Origin: an uncultured Pirellula sp.
GTDB taxonomy: Bacteria; Planctomycetota; Planctomycetia; Pirellulales; Pirellulaceae
Reading direction: 5' to 3'
NCBI GenBank assembly: GCA_903892355.1
Contig: CAITIE010000153.1
Location: 179,357 to 243,356 of the forward strand
Length of the DNA: 64,000 bases
The notes under the pieces were generated by a model. It did no database searches, was not told the origin of the DNA, and saw only the letters and a list, made by a program, of their open reading frames with translations. Of this stretch, positions 9,153 to 16,676 are shown in pieces. A program made the translations under genes and the position numbers. The first letter of the stretch is position 1, and the number at the start of each line of letters is the position of its first letter.

Positions 9153-9229
9153 TCGACACCTCTTGAATGCCCTCATAAAAACATCGAACTTCCCCCCATC
9201 TTATAAACACCCTTACTACCGTTAACGCT

Positions 9230-9547
9230 ATGGCACTCTCCGAAGACCATGTTCGTGAAGAACTCAAAAAGGTGATCGATCCTGAACTGTTTGTGAACAT
9301 CGTCGACTTGGGACTGATCTATGTCGTAGATATCCAACCTGGTGAAGAAGGCAAAGAGAACGTTCATGTCGAAATGACCATGACCAGTCCGATGTGCCCG
9401 GCGGGTCCCCAACTCGTCGCCAATAGCAGACAAGTCATCGAAGCGATCGAAGGTGTCGGCACAGTCGACATCAAGGTTGTCATGGATCCGCCGTGGACTC
9501 AGGATAGGATGACTGAAGACGCTCGCGACCAGTTGGGAATATTCTAA
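9230..9547 (+). CDS. MIP18/DUF59 family Fe-S assembly factor (SufT-like)
   Basis: This 105-residue protein belongs to the MIP18 (DUF59) family, whose members mature or deliver Fe-S clusters. It shows the hallmark DPELFVNIVDLGLIY near the N-terminus and the conserved cysteine in MTSPMCPAG, followed by a VVMDPPW strand. In suf operons such a protein is called SufT. Its TAA overlaps the ATG of the SufE-SufS gene by one base (TAATG), indicating translational coupling. Length is normal for the family. Confidence 0.9.
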   Translation: MALSEDHVREELKKVIDPELFVNIVDLGLIYVVDIQPGEEGKENVHVEMTMTSPMCPAGPQLVANSRQVIEAIEGVGTVDIKVVMDPPWTQDRMTEDARDQLGIF

Positions 9548-11346
9548 TGTCCGGTTTTATGCCGAAGGTTTCGCTCGATGAGATCCGGGAAGAAGTCGCC
9601 GATCTCGAAACCCCTGAAGAACGGATCGGTTACCTCATCGAACTGGGTCAAACCCTTCCCGATTTACCCAAAGAGTTGCAGACCGAAGCGTACCGAGTTC
9701 TCGGCTGCCAAAGCATGGTTTGGGTCGTTCCTGAAATCGCCAAAGAAGGGATTTGCTTTCGAGGCGGGAGTGACGCCCCTATGGTGCGGGGGTTGGTCGC
9801 GATTCTCCTGTCGGCCTACTCCGGAAAGACCGCCAAACAAATCGTCGACTTCCCCATCGATAACCTTTTCGATGAGATTCGGCTGAGGTCGTTCCTCACC
9901 CCGATGCGGAGCAACGGTCTGCACTCCATGGTGCAACGAATCCAAAGCATCGCCCGAGCTGCCTTGATTGCTCTCGATCCATCAAAGGATGACGACGAAA
10001 AGAAGCGTGACGATTCGGAAATTTACGTTCCGAATTCCCAATCTGACCACCAATTTTCCGATCAATCGACTGAGAGCGTTGTCCAATCGGTCAAATCCCC
10101 ACAAACGCGGCTCGCTGCCATTTCCATCGATGCCTGTCGTTCCGATTTCCCGATCTTGCATCAGTCCACCAGCAGCGGACAACCCATCATCTACTTGGAC
10201 AATGCAGCGTCCTCGCAACGCCCCGCTTCAGTAATCGACTGCATGCGCCATGTTTACGAAAGGCATTATGCGAACGTGCACCGATCCGGTCACGATTTCG
10301 CATCGCAGACAACGTGGGCAATGGAATCGGCTAGAGAGTCGTTGCAAAAACTTCTTGGCGCGGATGCCGTTGAGGAAATCCTCTTCACCTCCGGAACGAC
10401 TGCCTCTGTTAATCTGGTAGCTCGTAGCTGGGGCGATTCCAATCTCATGGCAGGAGACGAAATTCTTCTCACGGAGATGGAACACCATTCCAACATCGTT
10501 CCGTGGCAACAATTGGCAGAACGCACTGGGGCCGTTATCCGATGGTTAGGGGTTCGCGATGACTTCCTTTTGGACATGGAATCTCTCCCTAACTTGCTAG
10601 GCCCCCGAACGCGATTGGTATCGGTGACTGCGGTATCGAATGTCCTCGGTACGATCAATCCTGTTGGCGATATTATTGCTGCAGCGCATCGCGTTGGTGC
10701 CCAAGTTTTTGTCGATGCTGCCCAAAGCGTACCGCATGGACATGTCGACGCCAAAGCGTGGGATGCCGACTGGATTGCATTCAGTGGCCACAAAATGCTC
10801 GGACCTACCGGCATCGGTGTCCTTTATGGCAAGAGGGAATTGCTGGAATCGATGCCACCGTTCCTCGGCGGTGGAAACATGATCCAATCGGTCAGCCGCA
10901 ACGGATTTGTCCCAGCGAGTATTCCGCATCGGTTCGAAGCGGGCACAGCCCCGATCGTCGAAGCCATCGCGATGCAGCCTGCTGTGGAGTACCTGCAACG
11001 GGTCGGGAGCGACGCTATCCTCGCCCACGAACGCAAGTTGGCGAAAAGGGCCATCGAAGGCTTGTCTCACATCCAAGGCCTTCGCGTACTCGGGCCGGCG
11101 ATCGAGCAAAAGACAGGAATCGTTTCGTTCGTAATCTCGGGCGTTCACTCCGATCAAATCGGTCAGTACTTGAACGCCAAAGGAATCGCTATCCGGGTCG
11201 GACACCACTGCGCAATGCCATTGCACGAGCGATTTGGGATCGGCGTCAGCGCCCGCGCCTCGTTTTACTTCTACAACACCGAATCCGAAGTCGATACATT
11301 GGTCCAAGGGGTAGAAAAAGCTGCCTCGCTCGGCCGGAAGTCCTGA
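9547..11346 (+). CDS. sufS: SufE-SufS fusion: sulfur acceptor plus cysteine desulfurase
   Basis: One 599-residue polypeptide contains both halves of the sulfur donor system. Residues 1 to about 145 are SufE, with acceptor Cys54 in LGCQSMVWV. A charged, Asp/Lys- and Ser-rich linker spans about 146-190. Residues from about 193 are the PLP-dependent class V SufS desulfurase, with DNAASSQRP, the PLP lysine Lys416 in SGHKMLGPTG and catalytic Cys555 in VGHHCAMPLH. SufS removes sulfur from cysteine as persulfide and passes it through SufE to SufB. Fusion would fix the donor and acceptor one to one. It is the last gene of the operon; the next gene converges from the other strand. Confidence 0.96.
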   Translation: MSGFMPKVSLDEIREEVADLETPEERIGYLIELGQTLPDLPKELQTEAYRVLGCQSMVWVVPEIAKEGICFRGGSDAPMVRGLVAILLSAYSGKTAKQIVDFPIDNLFDEIRLRSFLTPMRSNGLHSMVQRIQSIARAALIALDPSKDDDEKKRDDSEIYVPNSQSDHQFSDQSTESVVQSVKSPQTRLAAISIDACRSDFPILHQSTSSGQPIIYLDNAASSQRPASVIDCMRHVYERHYANVHRSGHDFASQTTWAMESARESLQKLLGADAVEEILFTSGTTASVNLVARSWGDSNLMAGDEILLTEMEHHSNIVPWQQLAERTGAVIRWLGVRDDFLLDMESLPNLLGPRTRLVSVTAVSNVLGTINPVGDIIAAAHRVGAQVFVDAAQSVPHGHVDAKAWDADWIAFSGHKMLGPTGIGVLYGKRELLESMPPFLGGGNMIQSVSRNGFVPASIPHRFEAGTAPIVEAIAMQPAVEYLQRVGSDAILAHERKLAKRAIEGLSHIQGLRVLGPAIEQKTGIVSFVISGVHSDQIGQYLNAKGIAIRVGHHCAMPLHERFGIGVSARASFYFYNTESEVDTLVQGVEKAASLGRKS

Positions 11347-11368
11347 CAACGCGGCATAGACTCTTTCC

Positions 11369-12268
11369 CTAGAATCGCACACCACCCCCGATATTGATAA
11401 ACGCGTTGGGTGCTTGATCGTTCATCCCCCAGCCGAATCGGGCACCGAACTCCGTATTCTTCGAAAATAGATAATGAATGCCTGGGCTTAGAAATTGCTG
11501 CACCGTTTCTCGCGTTTTGCCTTGGCTGAAAATCCCAAAGTATTCGACGTGTCCTTTCCAACGCTCACCCAGCGGAATCTTGATAACCGTCGATGGGCTC
11601 CATACGTTGAAATGGTCTTCTTCGAAAGAGCCTGTGCTGTACCGCACCGAATTGTCCCACATCCATCGGTTCGCAAATGTCCAGCCGGTAGCATAAGTCG
11701 CCGCGAGATGAGAATCGGACGCATTCCCTTGGACAGGACTGAATCCACTGACGATGAACACCGACTGAGGCAACCAGCCTGCTTGCCTCGTGACGCCAAT
11801 TTTCGTTCCGTAGCTGACATTCGTCTCGTCTTCGATCTCGGCTTCATCTTCGAGTTCATCCGGCACGTTGGCAGAAATCGGATTCCCCGCTCCACCAACC
11901 TCGTAATTAGTACCCAATCGCATTTCGATACGATCGGTCAGACCATAACGAAACAACAACTCGGGGTAACTTTGAGTGTCAGGGACTCGTCGGTTATCAA
12001 TGAACGAATACGCCGATTCAACGATCATTCGCTTGCGACCAGCCAACGTTGTTGCGGGCGTGAACGAGTCCCGATCGGTTTCGATCTCCTCAGACGCCCA
12101 TCCCGATCCCTCACCTTCCCCGGAGGATTCATTCACCGCAGAGGCGATCGATCGACGGCCTAATGGTTCCCCCAATTGCGGGAATAAAGTCTGCGCACAT
12201 AGCGATGAAGGAATCACACTCGCGATCAGCGTCGTGAATACCGCAGCAAGCAAAAATCGACTGAGCAT
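11369..12268 (-). CDS. Outer-membrane beta-barrel, transporter-like (Phenol_MetA_deg family)
   Basis: The protein has an N-terminal signal peptide (MLSRFLLAAVFTTLIAS, cleavage near SLCAQ) and then about 270 residues of amphipathic strands ending in a terminal Phe (GGGVRF), the outer-membrane assembly signature. The pattern of FRYGLTDRIEMRLG and late strands resembles the MetA-pathway/transporter barrel family of unknown substrate. The ATG at 12268 is chosen because it starts the signal peptide and has AAGGAG 8 bp upstream; an open extension to 12394 has no support. An acidic loop (PDELEDEAEIEDE) is probably extracellular. Substrate cannot be predicted. Confidence 0.8.
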   Translation of the reverse strand: MLSRFLLAAVFTTLIASVIPSSLCAQTLFPQLGEPLGRRSIASAVNESSGEGEGSGWASEEIETDRDSFTPATTLAGRKRMIVESAYSFIDNRRVPDTQSYPELLFRYGLTDRIEMRLGTNYEVGGAGNPISANVPDELEDEAEIEDETNVSYGTKIGVTRQAGWLPQSVFIVSGFSPVQGNASDSHLAATYATGWTFANRWMWDNSVRYSTGSFEEDHFNVWSPSTVIKIPLGERWKGHVEYFGIFSQGKTRETVQQFLSPGIHYLFSKNTEFGARFGWGMNDQAPNAFINIGGGVRF

Positions 12269-12610
12269 CTCCAAAACTCCTTTGTTGGAGGCAATAGTTT
12301 CATCGACAGAGCGATTTGATTTCCCGACAGAACATCCAACAGGAAAAAGAGAGGTCCTGAGCGTTATAACGCTACGTAATCCAACAACGCACACGCATCT
12401 ACGCGTTTCGGACTCAATCCGCCAGTTCTATTAGGGAATCCCGATTGGAGTACTAAAAATCCCGGAATGTTGCCCCCTTCGTTCCGAACAGGCAGAGAAT
12501 ACGAATTCCCTCACTAAGGGATTTTACTTAACGCAGTGGAGTGCTCCCCAAAAACTGGTCCATATGTTATGAGAGTCTAATGCTCCAAGGCGGAGCAGGA
12601 GGACTTTCAA

Positions 12611-12895
12611 ATGAGCAAGAAACGGCATCGCCACAAGCCGGAACAGATCATCTCCAAGTTGCGTGACGCTGATGTCATGCTGAATACAGGAAAGGACCTT
12701 TCCGTCGTTTTGCAGTCGCTCGAGATCTGCGAGGCAACGTATCATCGTTGGCGGAACCAATACGGCGGGATGAAGAGCGAAGAGGCGAAACGCCTTAAGG
12801 AACTCGAGAACGAAAATATGCGACTAAAGCGGCTTTTAGCGGAGGCGGAACTCGACAAAGCGATCCTCAAGGAGGCACTACGGGGAAACGACTGA
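12611..12895 (+). CDS. IS3-family transposase OrfA
   Basis: This 94-residue DNA-binding subunit has an N-terminal helix-turn-helix (about residues 10-50, including CEATYHRWRNQYGG) followed by a leucine-zipper-like helix (KRLKELENENMRLKRLLAE) used for multimerisation. GGAGGA 8 bp upstream of the ATG is a strong ribosome-binding site. Its last codons contain the heptamer GGGAAAC, after which a -1 slip would fuse OrfA to OrfB; without slipping the protein ends at the TGA at 12893. Confidence 0.93.
   Translation: MSKKRHRHKPEQIISKLRDADVMLNTGKDLSVVLQSLEICEATYHRWRNQYGGMKSEEAKRLKELENENMRLKRLLAEAELDKAILKEALRGND
12883..12889 (+). promoter_or_regulatory. Programmed -1 frameshift heptamer GGGAAAC
   Basis: In the orfA frame the bases read G GGA AAC, a perfect X XXY YYZ slippery heptamer, one codon before the orfA stop. 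A -1 slip continues into orfB without interruption. Downstream pairing that could stimulate slippage was not worked out. Confidence 0.72.
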
Positions 12896-13794
12896 GCCCG
12901 ACAGAGAAACGTCATACCGTTGAACGCGTTCAATCCAAACTAGGGATCTCTCAACGTCGGGCTTGCCGTGGACTATCGTTTCGTCGTAGCAGCATTCGAT
13001 ATCGAAAGAGTGAAAGGATGGGCAACCACAACCTCCGCAAACGGATTCTCGAATTGGTTCGGCAGCGTCCACGATTCGGGTATCGTCAAATCACTAGGCT
13101 ACTTCGACTAGAGGGGTTTCGAGTGAACTACAAACGGATCTACCGCCTCTGGCGTCAGGAAGGGCTAAAAGTGCCGAAAAAGGTGAGGAAAAATCGATCT
13201 CTGGGCAACGGCAAAAATGCGTGCCATCGACATCGAGCAGAACGTCCAAACCATGTTTGGAGTTGGGATTTTATCTTTGACAGGACGACCTCAGGCCAGG
13301 CCCTGAAGTGTTTCACGATCGTGGATGAATACACTCGAAGATGCATTACCCTGGACATCTCGCGACGATTTCGATCAGAGGATATTTTGAACAGGCTTTC
13401 TGAGTTGTTCGTGATGTACGGTACTCCGGAATTCATTCGAAGCGACAATGGTCCTGAGTTCATTGCCGAAGCGATTCGAGCATGGCTCGGCAGGTTGGGC
13501 GTGCAAACTCTGTATATCGAGCCTGGAAGTCCTTGGGAGAATGGATACGCGGAAAGCTTCCACAGTCGCGTACGGGACGAACTATTTCGGGTTGAGGAAT
13601 TTTCAAATGTATCTCATGCTCGCGCCTGCTGCCATTCTTGGCGTGAAGACTACAACGACTACCGGCCCCACAGTTCGCTGGGCGGCCTCCCTCCGTCGGA
13701 GTTCGCGCGTCGCTGTGCTGCCTCCGTTTCGGCTACGCCTCAACTCCAGCAGCACAGCGATCCCGAATCCCTTACCCAAACATTACTCGCATAA
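12892..13794 (+). CDS. IS3-family transposase OrfB (DDE integrase domain)
   Basis: The frame is open from within orfA and encodes LSPTEKRHTVERVQSKLGIS, a typical OrfB N-terminus, so the protein is most likely made as an OrfAB fusion of about 394 residues by -1 frameshifting. The only internal ATG (13018) would remove about 42 conserved residues. The rve-type catalytic core is complete: Asp in WSWDFIFD, Asp in RSDNGPEF and, 36 residues later, Glu in NGYAESFHSR, giving D-D-x35-E. An HTH_21-like segment precedes it. The coordinate 12892 is the approximate start of OrfB-specific sequence, not a known start codon. Confidence 0.9.
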   Translation: MSPTEKRHTVERVQSKLGISQRRACRGLSFRRSSIRYRKSERMGNHNLRKRILELVRQRPRFGYRQITRLLRLEGFRVNYKRIYRLWRQEGLKVPKKVRKNRSLGNGKNACHRHRAERPNHVWSWDFIFDRTTSGQALKCFTIVDEYTRRCITLDISRRFRSEDILNRLSELFVMYGTPEFIRSDNGPEFIAEAIRAWLGRLGVQTLYIEPGSPWENGYAESFHSRVRDELFRVEEFSNVSHARACCHSWREDYNDYRPHSSLGGLPPSEFARRCAASVSATPQLQQHSDPESLTQTLLA

Positions 13795-14070
13795 CAGCTG
13801 GACCAAAAATGGGGGCACTTCAGCAGCTAATCACAAAAATCGTTCTGTCAGTTCGCAACCTATCGCCAACGTAAAAAAGATCTCCGCAGTCGCCAGCCAA
13901 GGCCCTAATAAACGCCCTAGCTTTAACCAAGAAGGAAATCCCTGGGTGCGGTGAAATGAAAATGTGTTTTTTGAATCGAATTCCATGACCAAACGGTACT
14001 TCTATGAGTACTCTTGTTGCATTGATCAAAATTGTTATCACTCCTATTTTTTTACCTTTCGAGATTGCGC

Positions 14071-14883
14071 ATGTTACGTTCTATTTTGATACTTAGCTTT
14101 ACCTTGGTGATAAGCCAATCAGCTTCCTCAGCGATCATTGTTTTAGACGGTAGTTTTGAGAGCCAGGCTACGGTCCAAAATCTTCCTTACTACCAAACCG
14201 GTCCATCGGGCGAAAAATGGGGAAGAGCATGGAATGATGGATGGACTCCTGCTGGATTGGAATCGTCATGGCGAAACATCGAAGCCGGTAAAGGCGCATG
14301 GGTAGGAGGTCATATCTGTAGGACAGAAGATTTCGCAACTGGATGGAAATGGTCCCATACCGGCGAAGTCTTTGGCATTATCAAAGATCGCCAGACTATG
14401 TCCCAGACGTTTATCGCGGACGTTGATGCGACCGGGAGTCTTAATTGGTACGACGCCAATCGAAGCTCATGGAGGAACGATTCATGGTACGGCCGTCCAA
14501 ACGATTACAGCGTGACGATCACCGACCACCTGGGTAACGTCCAACTCATAGGGAATTACACAAGTCAAGTATACGGAGGTCTCGAATCCAATAGCTGGTC
14601 CAACACGTCCGATGATCGATGGTCGGTCGCGAACAAGCAAGGATGGGTGGCCCGTACCGGATCGAGTTTCAATCTAGTGAGTGGCAGAACCTACACGCTT
14701 AGCTTCAACAGCCTAAGCCCTTATTACACCGATTCCAATGGCGTAATTAGAGTTGACGATCGAACGACTCTGCTGGACGACATCAGCCTCATGTCATCTG
14801 CTCCGACTGTCCCCGAACCCAGCACCTTGGCAATCTTTGGCCTTGGCAGTTTAGGCCTCGCATACCTCCAACGTCGACGCTAA
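14071..14883 (+). CDS. PEP-CTERM secreted protein
   Basis: This 270-residue exported protein has a signal peptide (MLRSILILSFTLVISQ, cleavage near SSA) and a C-terminal PEP-CTERM tail: VPEPSTL, a hydrophobic segment and the basic end LQRRR. Exosortase would process and anchor it at the cell surface; no exosortase gene is in this window. The body is rich in Trp, Gly, Ser and Asn with alternating strands (DGSFES, SWRNIEAGKG), suggesting a jelly-roll or lectin-like fold, but no named domain is certain. The ATG at 14071 is preferred over an upstream TTG at 14032 because it begins the signal peptide. It is more AT-rich than its neighbours and lies next to the IS element. Confidence 0.85.
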   Translation: MLRSILILSFTLVISQSASSAIIVLDGSFESQATVQNLPYYQTGPSGEKWGRAWNDGWTPAGLESSWRNIEAGKGAWVGGHICRTEDFATGWKWSHTGEVFGIIKDRQTMSQTFIADVDATGSLNWYDANRSSWRNDSWYGRPNDYSVTITDHLGNVQLIGNYTSQVYGGLESNSWSNTSDDRWSVANKQGWVARTGSSFNLVSGRTYTLSFNSLSPYYTDSNGVIRVDDRTTLLDDISLMSSAPTVPEPSTLAIFGLGSLGLAYLQRRR

Positions 14884-15026
14884 TACCGACAGACAGTTAA
14901 AAACAACCGACCTTGCGAAAGGGATTTTCACCTCCAAAAAAGATCCCCATGAACCCATCTGTGCTCGTGTCGAAGAACAGATCGGGGTATGCATGCTAGG
15001 AAGGTAGTGCGAGACATTCTCAAGAA

Positions 15027-16598
15027 TCAGGGAATATGGCTTAACGCTTCCTTTGGAACTTTGGTCGGTGGCGTCAACGACAAGCTGGCGCGCGATGGGC
15101 AAGGGTCCATAAAAAGCTGTAGGGATTTTTCGCCGTTTCCTTGAAAGTACTCGATACGGATCGGATGCAGTCCTTTCCGAAGACGAACCAGTTGGCCAGC
15201 AGGTTTGGGCGGATGGTTCCCGTCGTGATCGATCAACAGTCGTCCGTCGAGGTAAAGCTTGCTCCCATCGTCCGAAACGATAATCAAACGGTAAAGATCA
15301 TCTTTGTCGACACGGAGAAAACCATCGAACTGAATCGCGAAATAGTCTTTTCGATCCTTGGCGACTAAATCAACCTCCAAATCTTCACTGACACCTTGCC
15401 GATTGGCCGTCAACTCATCGAAGTCAGGCATCTCATTGAACTTTCCTTCGCACATCATGTATTTAAGACCGGGCTGGGTTCCCAGAATATCGGCGACCTC
15501 CGTAGTTTTATAATTCGAGGGCTGTAGCTCCACAGTCTTCAACCGGTCTCCCTCCTTTGTTTCCATTCGAAGTAGTTTCCGAGCGGGCAAACGGGTCTCC
15601 AATCCCAATTGCCAATCAATGGCGTGGTGCAACGATTTTCCATCGAGCGAAACGATTTCGTCGCCGGGATGCAACCCCGCGAGGTCGGCGGGAGAATCGG
15701 GAACCACCTCTCGCACAACGGCTGACTCTGCCAACGGGTCTAGCCGCAGTCCAAGGGTTGACTCATGGACCATTTCTGATTCCAACAAGCTTTCCATCGA
15801 TTGGCGGACACGATCGATGGGGATGGCGAGCCCCACGTTCTGCTCCCCGTTGATCACCGCTGCTACGACACCGATCACGCGGCCTTCCATATTGACCAGT
15901 GGTCCTCCCGAATTGCCTCGGTTGCTAGCCGCATCAAATTGGATCAGCCGATCGCGGCGATCGTTCACGTAGTTGCTCATGATCATCGCATTGGGACCGC
16001 CCTCGAGAACATTGTTGGCACTGACAATACCGGCCGTAAAGACAATGCCTCGTCCGCCTGGATTACCTGCGACGACCACCGACTCCCCGTGCATCAAATC
16101 ATGACTTCGACCGATAGGTACAGTCGCTAGGTTGGTAGGCGGGTTCACTAAACGAAGGATCGCGATGTCGGCCTCCGGCATGCGGCTAACGACGCGAAAT
16201 TGCAAAGGTTTGGCCCCCTGCATGAGAGCGAATCCCTCTGTTTTCGGGAGCACATGGTTATTGGTGAGAACATATCCATCGGGATGAATCACAGTGCCGC
16301 TACCAGAAAAAATCTGGTTATCGACGGGTGTAAAGAGGGCCACCACCGCTGGTTCGATCTTTTGAATGACGCGTACCAAAGGAGTGTAACGGGGCGAGTC
16401 GACAGGCGGATCCACCACTCCCCACGAAGGCGACATCCATCCGAAACCGAGCCCGAAAACAATCCATCCCACGACCGCCACAAACGGGCCAAATGGAGTC
16501 CAAGTAGCAGGCAGGCGCGTAGTAGCGGGTACACCAAAAAGATCGTCACGAATGTCCATAGAAACTTTCGATAGCGTGTCAAAAAATTCGAAGAGCAT
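15027..16598 (-). CDS. Membrane-anchored HtrA-like serine protease with PDZ and PA14 domains
   Basis: The 523-residue protein has a membrane segment at about 35-58 and a trypsin-like S1C domain with the complete triad: His115 (LTNNHVL), Asp144 (EADIAIL) and Ser230 (NRGNSGGP). A PDZ domain follows at about 270-345 (LGLRLDP to LDGKSLHH). The C-terminal about 120 residues resemble a PA14 domain: YRLIIVSDDGSKLYLDGR, then IDHDGNH and GLHPIRIEYFQG. PA14 domains bind glycans, so the protease may be targeted to surface polysaccharide; this is inference. Start at ATG 16598 has AGG upstream; an in-frame TTG at 16613 is an alternative. Confidence 0.88.
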   Translation of the reverse strand: MLFEFFDTLSKVSMDIRDDLFGVPATTRLPATWTPFGPFVAVVGWIVFGLGFGWMSPSWGVVDPPVDSPRYTPLVRVIQKIEPAVVALFTPVDNQIFSGSGTVIHPDGYVLTNNHVLPKTEGFALMQGAKPLQFRVVSRMPEADIAILRLVNPPTNLATVPIGRSHDLMHGESVVVAGNPGGRGIVFTAGIVSANNVLEGGPNAMIMSNYVNDRRDRLIQFDAASNRGNSGGPLVNMEGRVIGVVAAVINGEQNVGLAIPIDRVRQSMESLLESEMVHESTLGLRLDPLAESAVVREVVPDSPADLAGLHPGDEIVSLDGKSLHHAIDWQLGLETRLPARKLLRMETKEGDRLKTVELQPSNYKTTEVADILGTQPGLKYMMCEGKFNEMPDFDELTANRQGVSEDLEVDLVAKDRKDYFAIQFDGFLRVDKDDLYRLIIVSDDGSKLYLDGRLLIDHDGNHPPKPAGQLVRLRKGLHPIRIEYFQGNGEKSLQLFMDPCPSRASLSLTPPTKVPKEALSHIP

Positions 16599-16676
16599 AT
16601 TCAAACCTAGCAATCATGCAGCCAACGACCAAACCCTTGAAGCGAGCCTATGCTCCCATCACCTTTCTTGCAGAAC

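Larger units (their letters stand above)
12537..13822 (+). mobile_element. Intact IS3-family insertion sequence with 4-bp target duplication
   Basis: A 1286-bp element is bounded by imperfect inverted repeats: the left end begins TGGAGTGCTCCCC at 12537 and the right end, read inward from 13822, begins TGAAGTGCCCCC. Both continue into a shared GGTCCA...TGTTATG segment. GCAG is duplicated on both sides (12533-12536 and 13823-13826), the expected 3-5 bp target duplication. It carries orfA and orfB in the -1 relationship typical of IS3. All catalytic residues are present, so it may be active. It interrupts an intergenic region and no gene is visibly broken. Confidence 0.93.

Noticed and set aside
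12269..12394. N-terminal extension of the outer-membrane barrel gene
   Set aside because: The signal peptide begins at the ATG at 12268 with AAGGAG upstream.
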